NCBI GenBank assembly: GCA_013397865.1
Contig: VZTI01001178.1
Span: 740,692-804,691 of the forward strand
Direction of reading: 5' to 3'
Origin: Struthidea cinerea
Taxonomy: Eukaryota > Chordata > Aves > Passeriformes > Corcoracidae
Length of the DNA: 64,000 bases
The notes beneath the pieces are model-generated. The model worked only from the letters and a program-made list of their open reading frames with translations, was not told where the DNA came from and made no database searches. The translations under genes and the position numbers were made by a program. Shown piece by piece: positions 13,561 through 26,519 of the stretch (within the stretch, counting starts at the first letter, position 1; every line of letters begins with the position of its first letter).

Positions 13561-13999
13561 TCCTTCTTCCCTGTCTGTTTAATGGGAATGAGAACCTTCC
13601 TCTTTTCACTGTCTGGGTTTGAGGACACGTTTGGAGTATTTATTTGGAGGAGGGTTTATTGGGAAGTTACAAAAAGTGGGAGTTTGGTGTTGTTAAAGCC
13701 CTGATCATTTACACCACATTGGCGTTTCCACTCCTGTTGTTTGTGAGCATCCAAGGAAATGATTTACTGTCTGAGGGATGTCACGGAACTCCCGTTAAAC
13801 CAGTTTGGGCTGGGGACTGGTGCGAGCCTCCATCCATGTGGGTTTTTACCAGTCCTTGGAGAGGTTGTGTGGGGTGGGATGGGAGGGTTCCAGCAACATT
13901 TCCTGGACAAGGAAAGCTTCACGGACAAAAGGCAGGAAGGAAAATGCAGGGAAGGGGTGATAAGACCTTGGACCCCATGGCAGTGGGGTGGGATGAGGT

Positions 14000-14195
14000 G
14001 GGACAGGAATCCCAGGGCAGAGGGATCTAATCCCTGAGTGGCAGAGGTGGGACAGGAATCCCTTTGGCAGGGGGATCAAATCCCCGTTGCAGACATGGGA
14101 CAGGAATCCCTGTGGCAGAGGGATCTCATCCTGTAGTGGCAGAGGAGGGACAGGAATTTCGTCCCTGTGGCAGAGGCAGGACAGGAATCCCACAG
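14000..14195. repeat. About 50-bp tandem repeat, four imperfect copies
   Basis: GGGACAGGAATCCC-like words recur about every 50 bases, each followed by a GGCAGAGGGATC-like word. Copies differ by substitutions and small gaps, so the array is old or slowly evolving. No coding potential was recognised. Confidence 0.75.
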
Positions 14196-15610
14196 ACCCC
14201 TCACCCCACACGAGCTCTGCTCCTCCTGAGCAGGCCCCACTCTCCTGGGGCCTCTCTGCCCTGGAGACTCCTCTTTTTTCCCAGGATTGTTGTGTTCAGC
14301 CCCTTCAGCACCCATTCTGTGGCAGAGCAGCCATGGGCCATGCTGTCACACCTCGCAGTGTCACCTGGGTGGCCGTGGCCCCTGGCGACAGCACTGCCAC
14401 CCCTCCGAGGTCCCTTCACCACAGAGGTCCCTGCCCAGCTGATGCTGACCAGAAAAATAGAAGAAAAGAAGGAAAAGAAATGAAGAACAAACCTCTTCCT
14501 GCAGCAGTTTTGCCTCTTGGGAAAAGAGAAGCGGCCGTGACCCCAGGTTCCCTGCAAGACTGGCTTTGCTTTGCTTTTTAGTAAATTTTACGTGAAGCGT
14601 CTCTTGTAGAAGAGATGAAAATCTTATTTTTTGGGATATAAAACTCGAGATTTCCCTTGCCTCTGGCACAGCTCCCCCTCCTTGTGTAGCCTTTGCTCAC
14701 TCTGGATTGCTTCTTTCCTTTTTTTTTAAGCAAAACCATAAATTCCTGTCCTGATTCTCCCTCGGAGCCTCCCTGGCCAACCTGGGCTTGAGCTCTCCTG
14801 CTCAGGAGAGACCAGACAGCCCCTGAAGACCCTTCTGGAGCTCTGAAGGGGCTCCACCTGCTCTGGTCTCCACAGAAAAACAACCAACCAAGCAAATGCA
14901 TCCATGAATTCTTCCCAGAGATCAATTCCTTGGAAATATCTCACCTTGTGAGATCTGCTGTGGATGGTGCAGGAGGGATGGGAGGGAGGAGAAAGGCAGC
15001 TCCACCACAGGGCCGCAAAAACAGCTGGAGGAATGAAAAGGAATAAAAAAACCCCAGCCCCAAGGTGAATTAAAGGGAAATAAATGACTGAAGCAGGAGC
15101 TTGATGTGATTCCAAGGGTTTGATGTGGAAGTGTTTCCCACTCCTCCACCGAGAAGGTTTCTCTTCGAATCAGATGAACCATAAAATAGAGGGAATTTAG
15201 AACAACCCAGAAAAACGGCGTTCTCCAGCCCTTCCCCTGCGGGGCTTTCCCTCGAAGAGCTCAGGTACCTCGGCCCTTGTCCCCAAAAGCTTGGGGGGCT
15301 CCAGGCATTAAAGGGTTCCCTGCCCACTGCTGCTGGAGCAGCCTTTCTGTGGGAAGGTGCTTTGTGGGGGATGATGCTCCCAGCTGGAGAGGAGCCGTGG
15401 TTCAGGAAATCTCCCTGGCCGAGGTTGTCAAGTGAGAGTTTGTTGGCACGGCTCCATGTCAGGGCTTTGCCGTGCACTGACGGGGCCTCTCGGACATCCC
15501 GACCGGGACAGGGACAGCAGGGAAGGCTGAGGGCAGCCCTGACCGACTCATGGGCCAAAGAAACTGTCTGGGGTAAGAAGGACGTGCAAGGAGAGGAGAT
15601 GGGAGAAACG

Positions 15611-15670
15611 CAGATTCATAGAAGGGTTTGGGTTGGAAGGGAACTCGAAGATCACCTCATGCTGTGGGCT
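15611..15670 (-). mobile_element. CR1 3'-end fragment
   Basis: The sequence reads as the reverse complement of the conserved CR1 3' end (GGTTTGGGTTGGAAGG preceded by an ATTCATAGA tail remnant). It is very short and 5'-truncated, as most avian CR1 copies are. It forms an inverted pair with the CR1 tail at 15,846. Confidence 0.75.
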
Positions 15671-15845
15671 GGGAATCTTCCTCCAGCCTCTGACAGCAAA
15701 AGCATGGAGGGGATGAAACTGGGATTGAAAACATCCACAGGGAAAGGTGTGGGGGTGACAGAGGAATCTGTAGGAAGGGGGAGGGAAGACTTGGTTTCCT
15801 CTGTGCCAGTGATGGAAAGCACCTGAGGAACATCCTGGGATCCAC

Positions 15846-15907
15846 GGCAGGGATGGAACTGGAGCTTTAAGGTCCCTCCAACCCAAACCATTCCGGGATT
15901 CTGTGAG
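15846..15907 (+). mobile_element. CR1 3'-end fragment
   Basis: The CR1 tail signature TTTAAGGTCCCTCCAACC is followed by CCAAACCATTCCGGGATTCT, the degenerate octamer end. Only about 60 bases remain. The orientation is opposite to the neighbouring piece at 15,611. Confidence 0.8.
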
Positions 15908-16999
15908 TGCCCTCAGAGGTGCCTGGACCTGTTTGGCTCCCGTGGCCTGAGCACAGCAATCCTGGGACACTGGGGCAGCAGCAGGAGCAAAGCTGAAGCT
16001 GCTGGAGTCAGGTAAGTGCAGAACAGCAGCATCCAAACCAGGGCTGGAGCAGAGCATGAGGAAAACCCCATCACCCAACCATGAAAATGTCCTGAACTCA
16101 GAGCTCAGTCGGTAAAACCTGAGCCAGGACAGAGCTGGGCTGGCCCAGGCTCTGCAGCCGGAGATCAGCGGCACTCTGCCCTCCATGAGGCTGCCTTTCC
16201 CCTCAGTAGCTCGGATGTGAAGAGTCTGTCCTAAATTACAGAGTTTAAGGTAAAACCAGAGCAGCTGTCCCAAAGAACAGAGTTTGCAGAAGTTTTCCTG
16301 CTTAGAAACAGCCATCAGAGCATGAAAGCTTCCCCCAGCTGGAAGGTTTTTCAGAGGAAGAGCACACGAACCTCACTTTTCCATCCCACAGCCATGCTCA
16401 GGACAGTTTTTGGGCTGCCAGAACAATGTCAGCTGCTGTTCTTGGATATAATTAGCCCAGATATTTTTGTGTTTGAAATACGTTACAGACGAGCCCATAT
16501 GCTTTTCCAGTTACCACCGAACCCCTTGTGCACATGGGGATAACAGGTGGTTATAAAAACATCCCGCTGGTCATAAAAATCTCCTGGTGCCCATGTGAGC
16601 AGCTCCTGCCTCGTGCTGTGGGTTCTGAGCCACGCTGGTGGCACATGGACAAGGACCAGGGGATCCTTTGGGGCCCAGGGAGCTTCTAGATTTACACAGC
16701 ACATTATGAACCCACCCAGCCCGGAGCTAAAAACCCTGAAATAAACCCCAGTCCTGCAGAACCAAGGGGTTGATTTCAGGATTGAGGAGCTTCAGTCTGG
16801 GCTCCCCACTGGGAGACACCCCAAGTGTGTGAGGAGAGGAGGATGTTTCCCTTCTCCACGGCAGGCAGGGACCGCTCCAGGCCAGCTCTGCTTGCTGGGG
16901 AGCTGCAGTCGTGACACTGTCGTGACACTGAGTCACATCCTCGGGACTCCGGAGGTGTCCGGTTGCTCGCTCAGCTTTGTTGACTCTGCTCCAGCCACC

Positions 17000-17145
17000 A
17001 GCCCCATTTCCTGGACTTATCTCCCCCGGCAGATTTCCCCTCCTGTCCCTCCCTCCCGTGGCCCATAAACACTCGAAATCTCCCGCAGGCCCAATCTGGA
17101 CCCGCAGCTTGTCGGGAGCAGATAGCAGCAGATAAGGGGCCAGGC
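17000..17145. promoter_or_regulatory. GATA/ETS motif cluster, candidate blood enhancer
   Basis: Within 145 bases there are CTTATCT at 17,016, AGATAG at 17,120 and AGATAAG at 17,130, plus an ETS core (TTTCCTGG, i.e. CCAGGAAA) at 17,007. The combination is typical of haematopoietic enhancers and would fit an ETS1 or FLI1 regulatory domain. Activity is inference. Confidence 0.3.
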
Positions 17146-17769
17146 CACATTGTCTTTTTCCCGTTCGCTTTTAAATCTGAAAATTGTTTGCTTAAGGAAA
17201 AGGAAATGTGCCTGTGTGTGCTGGGGGGCAGCGGGAGGGGAGGGGGAAGAGGAAGGGGCTGCTTCAGAGACCAAACTGGGGCACACGAGAGGGAGGATTG
17301 ATGGAGATTGATGAGGGCAGTTCAGTGAAGGTCCCGGTGCAGCAACAGGCCCTTGGAAGCCCCGCGCTCCCGTTATCCTGCCCTGCTCCCAAACATCGGG
17401 CGTTCCCAAAGGGAGGGGAGCCTGCAGCAGAGCCCCGGGATGAGCATCTTCCCCCAGGCTCTCCGAGGCCGGGTTTGGCTGGAGCAACACCAGTTCCTCG
17501 AGCCCTGGGAAGGACTTTGGGCTGCACCCGCATGAGAGGAGTTCTGCCAAGTCCCATGGTGGGAGTCGATCACTGAACCAGTAAAAATTCCAGTGTAGAC
17601 ACATTTATACCCCGGGCTCAAACTGGGACGGTAGGAAACTGCTATCCCTGCGATCTATCATCCCAAATGGGTGAAAAGTGCTCCCTATTCCATGTCCCTG
17701 CCGTGCTGGGTGACACTTTGTCACTTGTTCTCATCAGCAGAATGGACTTACTTCATTTCCCAGGTCCAG

Positions 17770-17905
17770 AGCAGCTCAGGACTCACTGCAGGATTTGGGA
17801 AGCACAGGAGGAGCTCAGGACTCAGTGCAGGATTTGGGAAGCACAGGAGGAGCTCAGGACTCAGTGCAGGATTTGGGAAGCACAGGAGCAGCTCAGGACC
17901 TGTGA
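17770..17905. repeat. 39-bp tandem repeat, about 3.3 copies
   Basis: Near-identical 39-base units containing GCTCAGGACTCA and GGATTTGGGAAGCACAGGA run head to tail. Since 39 is a multiple of three, the frames stay open through the array. I see no other sign that it is coding. Confidence 0.85.
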
Positions 17906-18300
17906 TATCCTGGTTTCCACGGATCAGACAATGGCTCAGGGCCCGAGGAGCCCAGGGCTGAAGGGAATGATAAAGGGAGTTGGTGAGCCCTGCATGGGAA
18001 GTGCTGGGTTAATTTATGGATTGATCTCCTGATGGTGCTGAAGTCAACAAACCCCACTGCTGTCTGCACTGGGTGCAAGGTTCAAACCCTTTTTGGGGAT
18101 AAATTTGGAGATACAGATGGATAGGTATTCCCTGAGGAGCTGGGATGCAGCAGGGATGCAACCAGCACAGGGAAGCCTGAGGGGCCGAGCCTCCTCTCTG
18201 GACACACATAAGATCCAGGCAGCTCTGAGGTGCAGGAAACACCCACATTTTTACACAGCTTTGGGAACGAACAACCAGGAACAGTGGGAAATTATCATGG

Positions 18301-18385
18301 AATTCCAGAATCCCCGAATGGTTTGGGTTGGAAGAGACCTTAAAGCCCATCTCCCTGCCATGAGCAGGGACACCTTGCACACCTC
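18301..18385 (-). mobile_element. CR1 3'-end fragment
   Basis: The reverse-complement CR1 end is present: CGAATGGTTTGGGTTGGA, then GACCTTAAAG and a CCTGCCATGAGCAGGG block. It is 5'-truncated to about 85 bases. Confidence 0.85.
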
Positions 18386-21079
18386 ATCCATTATGTGGCC
18401 TAAGAAAGCAAAGGAGAAATTGGGCTGGCCCTTGATGCCTTCCTTATCGATGGGCCAGGCACGCCTCATTTGGAAAACTCATTTCCTGGGATCAGAGAGG
18501 CTCTGATGAAGCTCCAGGAGCTGGGAGGGGGATGTGAGCCGCGGACTGAGCTGGTGACCACGCAGCAGCTCCTCGACCTGTGTGCAAAGAAAAGTGTGAA
18601 CCTCTGGAAGTTAAGGGGTCCTGGCGGGACTGACAGAACCCCCTGGATGCCGGGAATGGCTGTGGGAATGAAGCGCTGCTGGGCTTTGTCCCAAGTAGGT
18701 TTTATTCTGCCTCACAGAATATTGTGTCCTTCTGCAGGCTGGAGACGAGAGCAGGGCTCCATTCCTGAACTCCTGTGGGGATAACCATGCCCAGTGCCAC
18801 GGCAAGCACGGCTGAGTGCCGCTGGAGGTGGGAATGCTGAGGGCAGAGCTGGGACAGGACGGAGGGAACAGCAGAGCACCCCTGCTCCGTGCTTCTCCAG
18901 AGGAACTGGCCAGGTCTCACACAGGGGGTGCCTGGAGCGTCACCCGGGGTTACTTTAGGAAGGAAGAGCAGCTCAGTCCATGGGGATTCTCTGCTCCATC
19001 ACCTCCCCCCACAATCTCTGGCCTCCCCAGGAAAATCCTTCACCTGCTCGTGTTTCCACAGTGCCACTGAAGGAGAAGGGCAAGGAGAACAGATGGCAGC
19101 TGCAGACTCACAGCTTTTACGGCTGAGCCACCAAAAAACGGCCTCAAAAACCCCAGGGTGGAATTCTGAAGGGCTGGGGAGCTGCTAAAACACCACCCTG
19201 AGTCCCTGGGTGGGGACAGGTGAGGTCTGTCCGGGTTTCCCTGGCCCGACCCTCCGTGGCAGAGGGGTTCCAGCTCCCATTCTCCATCCTGGCCGTTTCC
19301 TGCTCCCGCTCCCACACTTTGATTCACGGTGCCCGGCCACCCGTGACCGCCCAGGGAAATGGGAGCTGGCCCAGGCAGCCAGGGCCCATCACTGTCCCCC
19401 CAGGGGGAGGAACAGAGGCCACGATAACATCGCTTCATTTCAGCCACAGCCCATTTGTCACTGGCCCGTTCCCGAGTGATCCCTGCGGGAGGAGCTGCCA
19501 CTGTCCCCAGCACAGTGAGCACCCAAACTGGGGGGAGAAGGGGACCTCAGAGCCACCTTTCCTTGGCTGGATTCCCAGACTCTTCCTGGGGATCAGGACA
19601 TTCAGCTATGCCACAGACCCGTGCCTCAGTTTCCCCATCCCTGTTCATTGGGACCTTTGAGGTACAAAGCCATCGGGAGTTTCCCGTTGTCGGAGCAGCC
19701 CTGGGGAGAGCTCCTCCTCAGCCTGGGACCAGCCAGGCTCTGTCCCACTTCCCATCCCGTTATCCTCCTCACAAACACGAGCTCTCCTCAGGCCCATTCC
19801 TGGTGTTTGGGTTTGGTTTGCTGCTGCAGTCCCCAGCAACAATTGGCAGCCAGATGGCAAAGGCAGCCCGAGGCAGCTCTCCAAGGAACTTCCCAAGGAG
19901 CTTCCCAAGGAGCTTCCCGAGTTCCTGGCTAAGACCACGGCACAATCGAGGACAAATAAACAGAACCAGAGGAGCAGAACGTCAGCGAGAGCAGAGCCCC
20001 AGGACATGGGAGCAGCAGGGCCCAGCCCGGATTTGGGATCAAAGAGGAGGAGGCTGCAGCCTCGCCCTGCTCCTTGCCCACCCCAGCTCCCAGCGGAAGA
20101 TGCCTCAGGAAGGGTTCCAGGAGTGTCCTGGGGAAGGAGGAACAGCATTGCGTGGCCACTGCTTTTTGGATTCTTTCTCTGTTACAGATGTTCTGTGGAC
20201 AGCGAAATGAAGAAAGCCTGTTCTCCTGTGGGATCATATTCCTTGTCCCCCACTCATCCCCTTCCTTCCACCACCCAGGGCTGGGTGGCCCTGCTGAGCC
20301 AAACAGAGGGTGGCACATCCGAGCCCTGCCTGGCTCTCCCCTCCACCCAGCTGCTGATTTTTACAAAATCTCTAGAAATTTAATCGTGACTGGCACACCC
20401 AGACTTTGGAGTGTGGTTGGAGTCGGTCGAGGAGGTGGGGAGGAGGGGGAGTTAAAGCAGATGGGTGAGCAGGGAGATTGCTCAAGGTTCAGGAGCCCAG
20501 CTCAGCTTCCCTACAGCTCTGAAATGCCTCACAAATGTCTCTCCATTTCAGACTTTCTTCCCAGTGTTTTCGAACCTGAAGTGTCCTGTTTTGGTAGCTG
20601 TCAAACATTTATATTTTTATTTCCACCCTGAGAACCATTTGGTTTTAAAAAGCCCTGTAATTCCACATCAAACAACACCTCGGCTCAGGACTCAGGTGGT
20701 TTGATTCTGTCAAAAAGAAATATTTCTATTTTCATTATTCCTTCCCTGCTTTATTTTTTTTTTTTTTAAATCTGGGATAGTCAAAGCCTCAGAACCACTG
20801 ATGAATCAGAAAGTTCATTTTTCACCCTGCTTGGTGGAGCTGCCTGTCCTGGGGAATTGGCCCATGGCTGTTCCCTGGCCTGCTCCCGGGACCAGGACAC
20901 ATCCAGGTGGCAGGCAGCGGGGTCTGGACCCTCAGGGATGGTGACACTGCTGCCATGAACCCAAGGATTTACCAAATGTGCTTTGTTGCCGAGGCATCCT
21001 TGGTGTCAGAGGGCTTGGCAAGGGTTGGGGTGAGGGATGAGGATTGCCAGGGCTTGGCACATTTCGTGCTTTAATTAAT

Positions 21080-21700
21080 GTCTCCCCTGATGGGGGAGAG
21101 GTTTAGCATCTTTGCCAGGAATTCAGGAGGTGAATGGGAACTTCAACAGTCTGCTTTCAGAGAGTTGTTTATTGAGTCTTATCAGGGAAAGAGAGTCACT
21201 TATGTGGCTCAGACAGCACAGGGCAGAGAATCCAGGAGAAGCCCGCATTATCAAGATTAGACAGTCTTTTTAAAGGTAAATTATCCAATTAAAATGTAAA
21301 ACGAAAGATATTTTCACATTTCCACCAATGTTCAATAACTCACTTTGTCACGTACACAGGAACTGCGGAATTCTCTATCCAATCACCTTAAACTACTTCT
21401 ACTGCAGAATATGGAGTAGTAGAAGAAGAAGAAGGCCTGGAGAGCAACAACAATCCTCCATTTTGAAGTTTCTTACTTTTTCTCTATTTACTATATTAAC
21501 AAACCCAAAGACCCTAAATTTTCACCCTGTGATAATCTTACATAACATTCTATCACCTCGCTCACACCAGTGTAGACCCCAACTCTTCCCAAAGGGTAGG
21601 TAACTTTCTCCATGGGCGAAGGTCAAAGACAGTGTTGTCCAGGGGGGTAGAATCCTTCAAAGCAGGCAGAGAGAGATTCTCTGCATTCTGGATTCCAACA
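21080..21700 (-). mobile_element. Endogenous retrovirus-like solo LTR (approximate ends)
   Basis: This AT-richer, non-coding block interrupts GC-rich DNA and has LTR-like organisation on the minus strand. TTTATT at 21,168-21,173 reads as the polyadenylation signal AATAAA in reverse, with pyrimidine-rich and CCAAT-like words (CTATCCAATCACC) to its right, on the U3 side. The text around TCCTCCATTTTGAAGTTTCT resembles an LTR family I associate with songbird genomes; that is memory, not a search. No gag, pol or env frame was seen, so it is probably a solo LTR. The terminal TG/CA and target duplication were not established. Confidence 0.55.
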
Positions 21701-23349
21701 GGGGCTGAGCCTCGGGCAGGGCAGGGCACTGTGGGCATCCTGTCTGCCTGGGAATTCTGGAATACAGCCCTGCTCTCAGCCAGGGTGGGCATTTGTGTCG
21801 GCAGCAGGAGATTTCTCCTGGGCAGCACCACAGGGACGGGCCTGTGAGGGAAACCATCATCTCCCACCCCACACCTCTCCCTTTCCACTCCTCTCCAAAG
21901 CCAAGCCCCAGGTTTTGTCCTGGAATGAACCCAGATCCCTTGAGGGTTCATTCCCCACCTGCACCAGGAAAGGGCACAGCTCCCGGCTGGGCTGACCTCG
22001 ATGAGTGCCCCACTGAAACAGCAACACTTGAGGAAAAAGTGTCCCCTGCACCCTAGGGCTACCTCAAACACAGGAAAATCCAGATTTCCCAGCATCACTG
22101 GGACCACAGCTCTTTTCTTTTCAAGTTTCCTCACCCATTCATGCACTCCAAATTCAGATGCCCTGCCCAGGTTCACCCTCCCTGACGAGGATGATCCCAG
22201 CTCCAGAGATGTGCCTGTCCCTGCACTGGGACACAGCCAGCTCCTCTAGAATCAGATTTTTCTTCATATTGACAGAAATTCAGTGGCCCTGAGCAGGGTT
22301 CTGCACTTGGTGACGCGTGGAAATACTGGGAAATGCCTTCAGTGAGGCTGGGAACTGAGGCTGATCCCTGCTCTGGTCAGACTCCTGCTGCACTCACGGC
22401 GCGTTCACAGGAACCTCTTCCAGCTGCTGGAGATCATTCACTGCACCCCCAAAGGGAAAGATGCACACCGTGATATCTTCCACTTGGCTGGGCAGCATCA
22501 GACGGGCCTGGCTGGAGGTGAGGAGACAAGGAGAGGGATGTGAAGCTCCCCACGTGGGGCAGGGACAGGACAGCAGCGCCCAGAGGAAGAAATGCTCTTT
22601 GTGCCAAGAAGCCAATTTCTGCTCCCTGAGCATCACAACTCTGATTTTCCTTATTTATTTTACACAACCCCTCACTCCAGGGGACTTCAGTGGTGCCCAG
22701 AGGAGAGCTCTGACCAGGACAGGGTGGCAAGGCAATCAGGTTTGCTGGTGCCGAGAACCCTCTGTGCATTTCTGCCTGGGCCGTTTCAAATCCCTGTGCA
22801 GGAACGGGCAGGGCGGGCTCCAGAGGGGCTGGTGGGAAGGCTCCAGGGGAATTCCTGCGCGTGCTTCAGCTGGAAGCAGCTCTGCTGTCACCCCTCCACT
22901 GCCCACTGAGGTCACCTGCGCGGCACGAGGCTCCTGGTGGCTCCGGCTGCGGGGACACTCTGCCCGTGGGAGGGACTTGCCTCGGCATCAGCAGGCCCTG
23001 GTCTGTCCGGGAGAGCTGCTGGAAAGCCAGAGCAGAGCTCCACCTGTGCCCAGGGATCCATTTCTCCTGATTCCAGACATGAAATGCATTTACAGAAGGA
23101 TATTTACAGATGTCAAAGCCACCACCACAGCGGCCGGGGGTGTGAGTGTCCTGCTGTCCCCTGGCTCTGCTCGGGGATCCCTGTTCCCAGTCAGGGCTGG
23201 GAATGGGCTCCTGCTCCTGGGTCACAGGGTTGGGATCAAATCCCAGCTGCAGCAGAGCTCAGCCCAAGCAAGACAAAACCTCCCCTCCCCTGCCCCCAGC
23301 CCCACGCACGCAGAGCCCAACGCCCCACTGGGGTGTGAACATCGGGCAG

Positions 23350-23415
23350 GAGGATCCAGACCCTCCAAAGGCTTTTCCAATGTGAATGATTCCACGATTC
23401 CGTGAGTCTGTGATC
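23350..23415 (+). mobile_element. CR1 3' tail
   Basis: CTCCAAAGGCTTTTCCAA followed by an ATGATTCCACGATTCCGTGA octamer tail matches the end of a CR1 subfamily. Only the last 65 bases are left. Confidence 0.6.
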
Positions 23416-23727
23416 CAATCCCAGCCTGCCAGCTGCGCTTGCTGGGCTTTCCTTAACCGGCCACGTGCCCTGACGTGAAAACTGGGAGCAGAATCAGGCC
23501 CCTGACGTGGCCAGGGGTGCTGTGAGCACACGGAGGCAGGGGCTGGGTAGGGGTTTAATGTCCTGGGACCTGTCACTCTCTCAGGAAAAGATGGGGATTT
23601 TCCCATGGATTTACACCTGGAGGGCTCAGGGGCTGAGCTTAAATCAACAAATTTGAGCCAGGGCAGGAGCTGGGCTGGGGGTGAGGCTGGGAACGGGCCC
23701 CATTTCAGTAGGGCTGACGTCACCTGG

Positions 23728-23822
23728 GGAGAGCACCAGCTCGGGATGCTCCATGGGGGAGGACACCAGCTCAGGATGTCCCTGCAGGGGAGGACACCAG
23801 CCCAGGGTGTCCCCACAGGGCA
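23728..23822. repeat. About 33-bp tandem repeat, three copies
   Basis: Three units beginning near GGACACCAGCTC or GAGCACCAGCTC, and containing a GGATGTCCC-type word, follow one another. The copies are imperfect. Confidence 0.7.
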
Positions 23823-26519
23823 TTGCCCCAGCACTGGTGTCACCCAGCGAGTTTCCCTCTCTGGGGCCGTGTCCTCCTGCCTCCAGAACGGGGTTTGTTG
23901 TTTTTAGGGCTGCCAAGGCAGCGGCGTTTCCTGGCGGGCTCGGAGACACCCTGTGGTATTGTCCTGTGCTCAGAGTACCCTGGACCATCCCAGCAGGACC
24001 CAAGGCTTGGCTGGACACTCCTTTTCCATTCATTTTGGGTGATCCTGGGCGAGGTTTTGGCCAGGGGCCACCAAGGGCCTGTTGATCCCCAAATGACATT
24101 TCCCTGGAGCGGCAGTGCTGAGCACGGGGCCTGTTTGCACTTTGGGATCAGCCCAGGGTCGCTGTAAATCCAGACCTTGTTACGTCACGTGCACATGGAA
24201 GGGGCCCTGAGTGTCCAGCCGAGACTGACGGGCAGCAGGAGGGACACAGATCCCCATGGAGTCACCCTTTGGAGTGTCCCGATCCCCCTGGCCTCCATGG
24301 CCTGCCACAGGGCTGCGAGTGCTGTCCCTGGGAGCAGGGATGTGGCTCCCAGCTGAGCTGTCACTGTGCCACCAGCCTTTCCTGGGAAGCCCCAGCACGT
24401 CTGACGCATCCTGCACCCTGCAGCACCCGTGGATGCGCCTCCTTTCCCTTTTTTTCCGGTGATTTGTTGTTGCTGTTTTCGCTCTGTTGGGCTGAGCAGA
24501 TGTTCCGCACATCTGGCCACAGCGTGTTCGCTCTGCGGGCTCGTCTGCGCTGTGCTGGTGACACAGCAGCAGGGAAAGCAGCGGGAATGGCTCTGCCACA
24601 TCTCCTGCTGCACGGCCCAGAGGTTTTGGTGCCTTTGCTGCTGCCCAGGGGTTAAACTGGGCAGCCTCCAGGATTCCCAGTGCCAGGCTTTGGGGTGTGC
24701 CACAGAACGATCAGTGGGGTGAGGGCTGAGGTTTGCTCTGAGGTGTCTCTCCAACCTGCCACGCACCAAAGCTCTGGCTGGAAGTTTTCCCTGAGGAAAG
24801 GTGATGATGAAATCCTCCTTTATTTTCTGAGTGTGAAGACTTCACAGCCTCAGCTTCAGAATGGAAATATTATCAGGAAACCCCAAATCAATAATTTTGG
24901 GTTGCTTAAAGAAAGAGATAAGTTGCTCTCTAACAAAAGTAAATTAGGAGCAGACGGTAAAACATTTGGTTTTCCACTCTGGAACAGAGAAGTCCATTTT
25001 ATGTGAGTGTGTGTGGAAAAAAGATCCATGTCTGAGCATCCCTGTGTGCCACAGGCCAGCCCTCGCTGGCAGCTCCAGCTGAGGGTTTGAACCTGTGGCG
25101 AGCAGGAAAGGAATTGTTCCACAGCCCCATCCTACAGCTCTCCTTCATGGAGACAGCATTGTCTGGAAGCAGTGTCTGCTCCCTTAAACATTCCCTGATA
25201 AAGCTGTGGCTCGCTGCTGCAGGAGCGGAACAGGAAATTTATCCAACACCTCTGTGGAGCCGTGGAAAGATCTGTGCTGGGAGACCGGGAAGCGTAAAAA
25301 TCATGGCAAGGTACAAAACGTCCTTGGCCTGGGCTCCGGGCTGTGCAAATTGAGTTCCTTGCTGACATCAATCCCGATTTGCTGCAGCGAGGTGAGGAAT
25401 TTCATGATTGCAAATTCCCAAGGAAAATTGTCCTCCCGTGCTGTGGTCTGGGCAATAAAGCTCCAAAGTGGCTGGCTGCCCTCAAAGCAAACGGGGATTT
25501 GGGTTTTTAGTGTATTATCCATCAGCTCCAATTATCTGCCTTATCCCTCTGGGTGGGAAAGGAGATCTGTGAAGTGAGAAAAACCGGGAAAGGAATACAT
25601 TTATTTATAGAAACAAAGCTGATAATTGTCCCATCTCCACATCTCCGGGGGAATGGACAGAAAAGGGGATCAGGATCTTACTGGAGAGCTTTTGAGGGAT
25701 GCTGAGGGGTGTCCTGCAGCTCGCTGCCACTGTGGATGGAGCTGGCAAGGAGTCACAGAGGAATCGTGGAGCCCCGAGGGTTTCAGCTGCCGTGGGCAGG
25801 TCCTGCTCCCGCTCTCCCAGCAGAAGGGATGGGCTGGGAGGGCCCACACGGGCTTTGGGATGTTTTTAGGATTAGGGGAATTACCTGAGACTTGTAGGGG
25901 GCTGCTGGTGAGCAAGGGGGGTCAGCAGGTTATCGGTGTAGGGAGGAGCTGTATTTCTCCTGTGTCTTTCCACAGGAGGCAAAAAGCTCGTCCGAGTTGG
26001 GAAAGCCCCGTCAGCTGCTCCTTCTCAGTGGCACTCTCAGGTTTAGGGACATCCAGGAGCTTTGTGACTCCCGAAGGAGAGCTGGGCCCACAAAGTCGTT
26101 CTTCTCCTGCTGGGACCTGCTGCAGGTGGAGCAGGTGGGGCAGGAGCAGAACTGAAAGAGAGCTGGGAGCTCCCCAGGGATAACTGCCAGGAATACCTGG
26201 TACGGGAAAACGGGGAACTGCCTCGTTTGGCTCTCTCTGTTCGGGGAAGTGAGAGGGAAAACTCCCACTGCCAGTGCCTGGGGATGCTGAGGGAGAGGTC
26301 CAGAGCAGCACGTGCACGGTTCAGGAGGAGGAGGAGGAGGTTTCCTTTGAGCCTCCCAGGCTCAGGGTGCCCTTCCCTGCACCCCTGAACCCCGGGATGT
26401 GCCCCAGAACAGGGGAGCCATGGGCTGGGCACTGCCGGGGAGCTGCAGAGCTGCTGAGCCTGCTCTGCCTGCAGCCCAGAGAGCCGCGGCTTCCACCTCC
26501 CAGGAGCCCCCAGGAGGGG

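Larger units (their letters stand above)
15908..21079. other. GC-rich non-coding DNA
   Basis: No exon was recognised in this stretch. Apart from the GATA/ETS cluster, the 39-bp repeat, one CR1 piece and a 15-base repeat near 19,885-19,920 (CTTCCCAAGGAG words), it is single-copy-looking GC-rich sequence. It ends in a T-run at 20,751-20,767. Open frames above 200 codons occur on both strands, as expected from low stop density. Confidence 0.5.

Noticed and set aside
17770..17905. Repeat-protein exon encoded by the 39-bp units
   Set aside because: No splice sites, no homology and only three copies; the frame is open simply because 39 is divisible by three.
22461..23405. 314-codon open frame on the + strand
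   Set aside because: No domain or homology recognised, overlaps equally long frames on the other strand, and ends in a CR1 tail; GC-rich DNA explains the lack of stops.
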